Notes under the pieces: generated by a model
Told to the model about the DNA's origin: nothing
The model's database searches: none
The model's input: the letters and a program-made list of their open reading frames with translations, nothing else
Position numbers and translations under genes: made by a program
Source of the DNA: Bacteroides faecalis
Lineage (GTDB): Bacteria > Bacteroidota > Bacteroidia > Bacteroidales > Bacteroidaceae
Assembly: GCF_003865075.1 (NCBI RefSeq)
Contig: NZ_BHWB01000007.1
Location: forward strand, 1-64,000
Length of the DNA stretch: 64,000 bases
Direction: 5' to 3'
Shown: positions 62,168-64,000 of the stretch, piece by piece
Numbering within the stretch: the first letter of the stretch is position 1
How the letters are laid out: the number at the start of each line of letters is the position of its first letter

Positions 62168-64000
62168 TTAAATTCTGAACAACCCTTTTATTTCATCATA
62201 TTTAAGTTGATAACTGCGTCCTTTGGTTGTTTTCCAGGACAGCGTTTTACCTGCATACTTTATTGTACAGTTCTCTCCGGCTTTTGATAGAATAGTAGCT
62301 TCTTTCAATTTTCCATTTTCCCATACCATAGCTATCTCAAAATTACCTTTTGCACACAGACCGCTAATAGAACCATCTTTCCAGGCATCTGGTAAAGCAG
62401 GTAAAAGCTGAATAAATCCTATATGGCTTTGCAGTAACATTTCAGTTATTCCCGCCGTTCCTCCAAAATTTCCATCAATTTGGAAAGGAGGGTGGGTATC
62501 CCATAAATTATCCAATGTTCCGTTTTTTAGCAGGTTACCAAATAGAGTATAAGCATGGTTACCATCTTGTAAACGTGCCCATTGATTCAGTTTCCATCCC
62601 ATACTCCAACCTGTAGCACCATCACCACGATGTACCAGAACTACTTTAGCAGCTTTTGCCAGTTCCGGAGTGGTAATTGGTGAAATAGTATGTCCCGGAT
62701 GTAGTCCAAACAAATGATTTACATGACGATGGTCATCTTTCGGATCGTCGATATCCACCGACCATTCCATTAATTGCCCATAACGTCCGATTTTGTAAGG
62801 TACCAGATTCGCAAGTATATGTTCCCACTGTTTACGTTCCTTTTTGTCTACTCCCAGCACTTTACTTGCTTCGATAGCATCCAATAAAATTTCACGTATC
62901 ACAGCATGTACAAAGGTAGCTCCTTGATCAATGGGACCATGTTCAGGAGAAGTAGACGGAGCAGCCGTATAAGTACCATCGGGTTTGTGCCACAAGTAAT
63001 CGACAGCAAAATCCGCACTGCTTTTTATCAGTTCATATCCTGTCTCTTTCAGAAATTTCAGGTCCCTCGTATAGTCATAATATTCCCAGATATGAGTAGC
63101 CAGCCAGGGACCTGCCATCGGATTGAAGTTCCACGACATATTCTGACTTTCCAGTGGAGTGGTGAATCCAAAGATGTTGGCAGAGATAGAAGCTGTCCAT
63201 CCTCTTGCTCCGAAATATGCTTGTGCAGTTTTTTCACCCGGTTTCACTAGCGTACGGATGAAATCAACCAAAGGTAGCATACACTCATTTAGATTGGTGG
63301 AACAGGCAGGCCAGTAATTCATCTGTATATTGATATTATTATGATAATCCACAGACCAGGGACCGCCTACATTATTATGCCAGATTCCTTGTAGATTGGC
63401 AGGCATATTGCCTGGACGGGAACTGGAAATAAGCAAGTAACGTCCAAACTGATAATACAGTGCTTCCAAATAATAATCCGGCTGTCCCTGTCGATAGTTC
63501 TTTAAGCGCTGTTCGGTAGGTAAATTATTCGTTTTGACAGTAGGGTTCAGGCTAAGTTTCACCCGGTTGAATAATGCTGCATAATCATCATAGTGTTGCT
63601 TAAATAAAGTTGTGTATCCTTGATTTAAAGCATTGTCCATCCATTGGCGTGTTGTTTCGGCCGGATTGCCCCCTACATAAGTCTTCGGATCTTTAAAGTC
63701 CGGATTAAAATTAGCCTTGTAGTCAGTATCCGCTGTGATATAGAACACGACTTCATCCGCTCCTTTAGCAATCAACTTTCCATTCTTATTCGTCAATTCT
63801 CCGCCCTTAGCTTTTGCTTGAATACGTACTACGTATTTCATTCCATTATTATTTAAAGAAGCAGTATACACTAAACCGTTTTGACCGTCCATCTTCATTT
63901 CTCCTTTAGACACAGGATTAGGAGCATAACTGAATACTAAGTTCTGCATTCCCGGATGATCTGCGCTGAAACGCATTACCATTACGTTGGCTGGATAAGA
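62168..64000 (-). CDS. GH95 alpha-L-fucosidase-family enzyme, N-terminus outside window
   Basis: The frame is open to the right edge (SYPANVMVMRFSADHPG), giving 610 residues of an expected 780-820. GH95 hallmarks: YHNNINIQMNYWPACSTNLNE with the two catalytic-site Asn residues, PSTSPEHGPIDQG with the general-acid Glu, and THPPFQIDGNFGGTAGI with the catalytic Asp. Retains the C-terminal beta-domain (ENCTIKYAGKTLSWKTTKGRSY). It releases fucose from alpha-1,2-linked host or plant glycans; some members act on alpha-L-galactose instead. The signal peptide cannot be seen. A weak stem (AATAAGAT ... TTAATCTTATT) overlaps the stop codon. Confidence 0.92.
   Translation of the reverse strand, partial: SYPANVMVMRFSADHPGMQNLVFSYAPNPVSKGEMKMDGQNGLVYTASLNNNGMKYVVRIQAKAKGGELTNKNGKLIAKGADEVVFYITADTDYKANFNPDFKDPKTYVGGNPAETTRQWMDNALNQGYTTLFKQHYDDYAALFNRVKLSLNPTVKTNNLPTEQRLKNYRQGQPDYYLEALYYQFGRYLLISSSRPGNMPANLQGIWHNNVGGPWSVDYHNNINIQMNYWPACSTNLNECMLPLVDFIRTLVKPGEKTAQAYFGARGWTASISANIFGFTTPLESQNMSWNFNPMAGPWLATHIWEYYDYTRDLKFLKETGYELIKSSADFAVDYLWHKPDGTYTAAPSTSPEHGPIDQGATFVHAVIREILLDAIEASKVLGVDKKERKQWEHILANLVPYKIGRYGQLMEWSVDIDDPKDDHRHVNHLFGLHPGHTISPITTPELAKAAKVVLVHRGDGATGWSMGWKLNQWARLQDGNHAYTLFGNLLKNGTLDNLWDTHPPFQIDGNFGGTAGITEMLLQSHIGFIQLLPALPDAWKDGSISGLCAKGNFEIAMVWENGKLKEATILSKAGENCTIKYAGKTLSWKTTKGRSYQLKYDEIKGLFRI

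Overview
The window is a chromosomal segment of a gut Bacteroides (order Bacteroidales). The evidence is the AT-rich base composition, weak Shine-Dalgarno sequences, promoters of the Bacteroides housekeeping type (TTTG, 19 bp, TAnnTTTG), lipoproteins with acidic residues after the lipobox cysteine, the RibBA and LptF/G layouts, and several secreted glycoside hydrolases. I cannot fix the species from sequence alone; it resembles the B. thetaiotaomicron/ovatus group. Most of the window is conserved core genome.

Layout. 1-440: end of a small lipoprotein gene whose ATG lies one base outside the window. 491-4545 (-): GH15 glucosidase/trehalase-like enzyme plus a fused trehalose-6-phosphate synthase/phosphatase. 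4546-4886: a divergent control region with a sigma-54-type promoter and four copies of a dyad motif. 4887-13005 (+): kdp potassium-uptake locus (micro-ORF, kdpF, kdpA, frameshifted kdpB, kdpC, a barrel-like secreted protein, a short KdpD and a separate histidine kinase; no kdpE). 13208-18635: a lipoprotein, a GH127 enzyme and a GH71/99-like enzyme. 19176-30614: housekeeping genes (GuaA with a degenerate glutaminase domain, tRNA-Met, START-like protein, LptF/G permease, RibBA, aminotransferase, ferredoxin, MetA, U32 peptidase, Zn-ribbon membrane protein, GNAT). 30720-32449: a decayed accessory patch with a frameshifted XRE regulator, a small orphan gene and three overlapping or adjacent repeat structures. 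32450-35210 (-): thioredoxin-fold and FG-GAP proteins. 35597-41139 (-): tripartite RND efflux operon with a divergent AraC regulator. 42365-47391 (-): TonB-dependent receptor, LuxR-type regulator and two paralogous lipoproteins. 47431-51699 (-): FAD oxidoreductase, RadA, asparaginase. 51908-57170 (+): threonine operon with a leader peptide (thrA, apgM-like, thrC). 57336-61476 (-): secreted lipase-like protein (frameshifted) with two lipoproteins. 62168-64000 (-): GH95 fucosidase, cut by the window edge.

How the genes work together. The first 13 kb reads as an osmotic-stress island: trehalose synthesis and high-affinity K+ uptake face away from one shared regulatory region, which carries enhancer-like repeats placed almost symmetrically between two sigma-54-like promoters. 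This would explain how kdp is controlled without a local KdpE. The thr operon and metA together cover aspartate-family amino acids. The most unusual items are the shared ots/kdp enhancer, GuaA lacking its glutaminase triad, two unlinked intergenic arrays with identical 18+4 bp palindrome geometry but unrelated sequence, a 494-bp segment with 22-bp terminal inverted repeats, and a lipoprotein pair coupled to a LuxR protein with a pseudo-receiver. Three reading frames are broken by 1-2 bp indels in short repeats, which could be real mutations or assembly errors.
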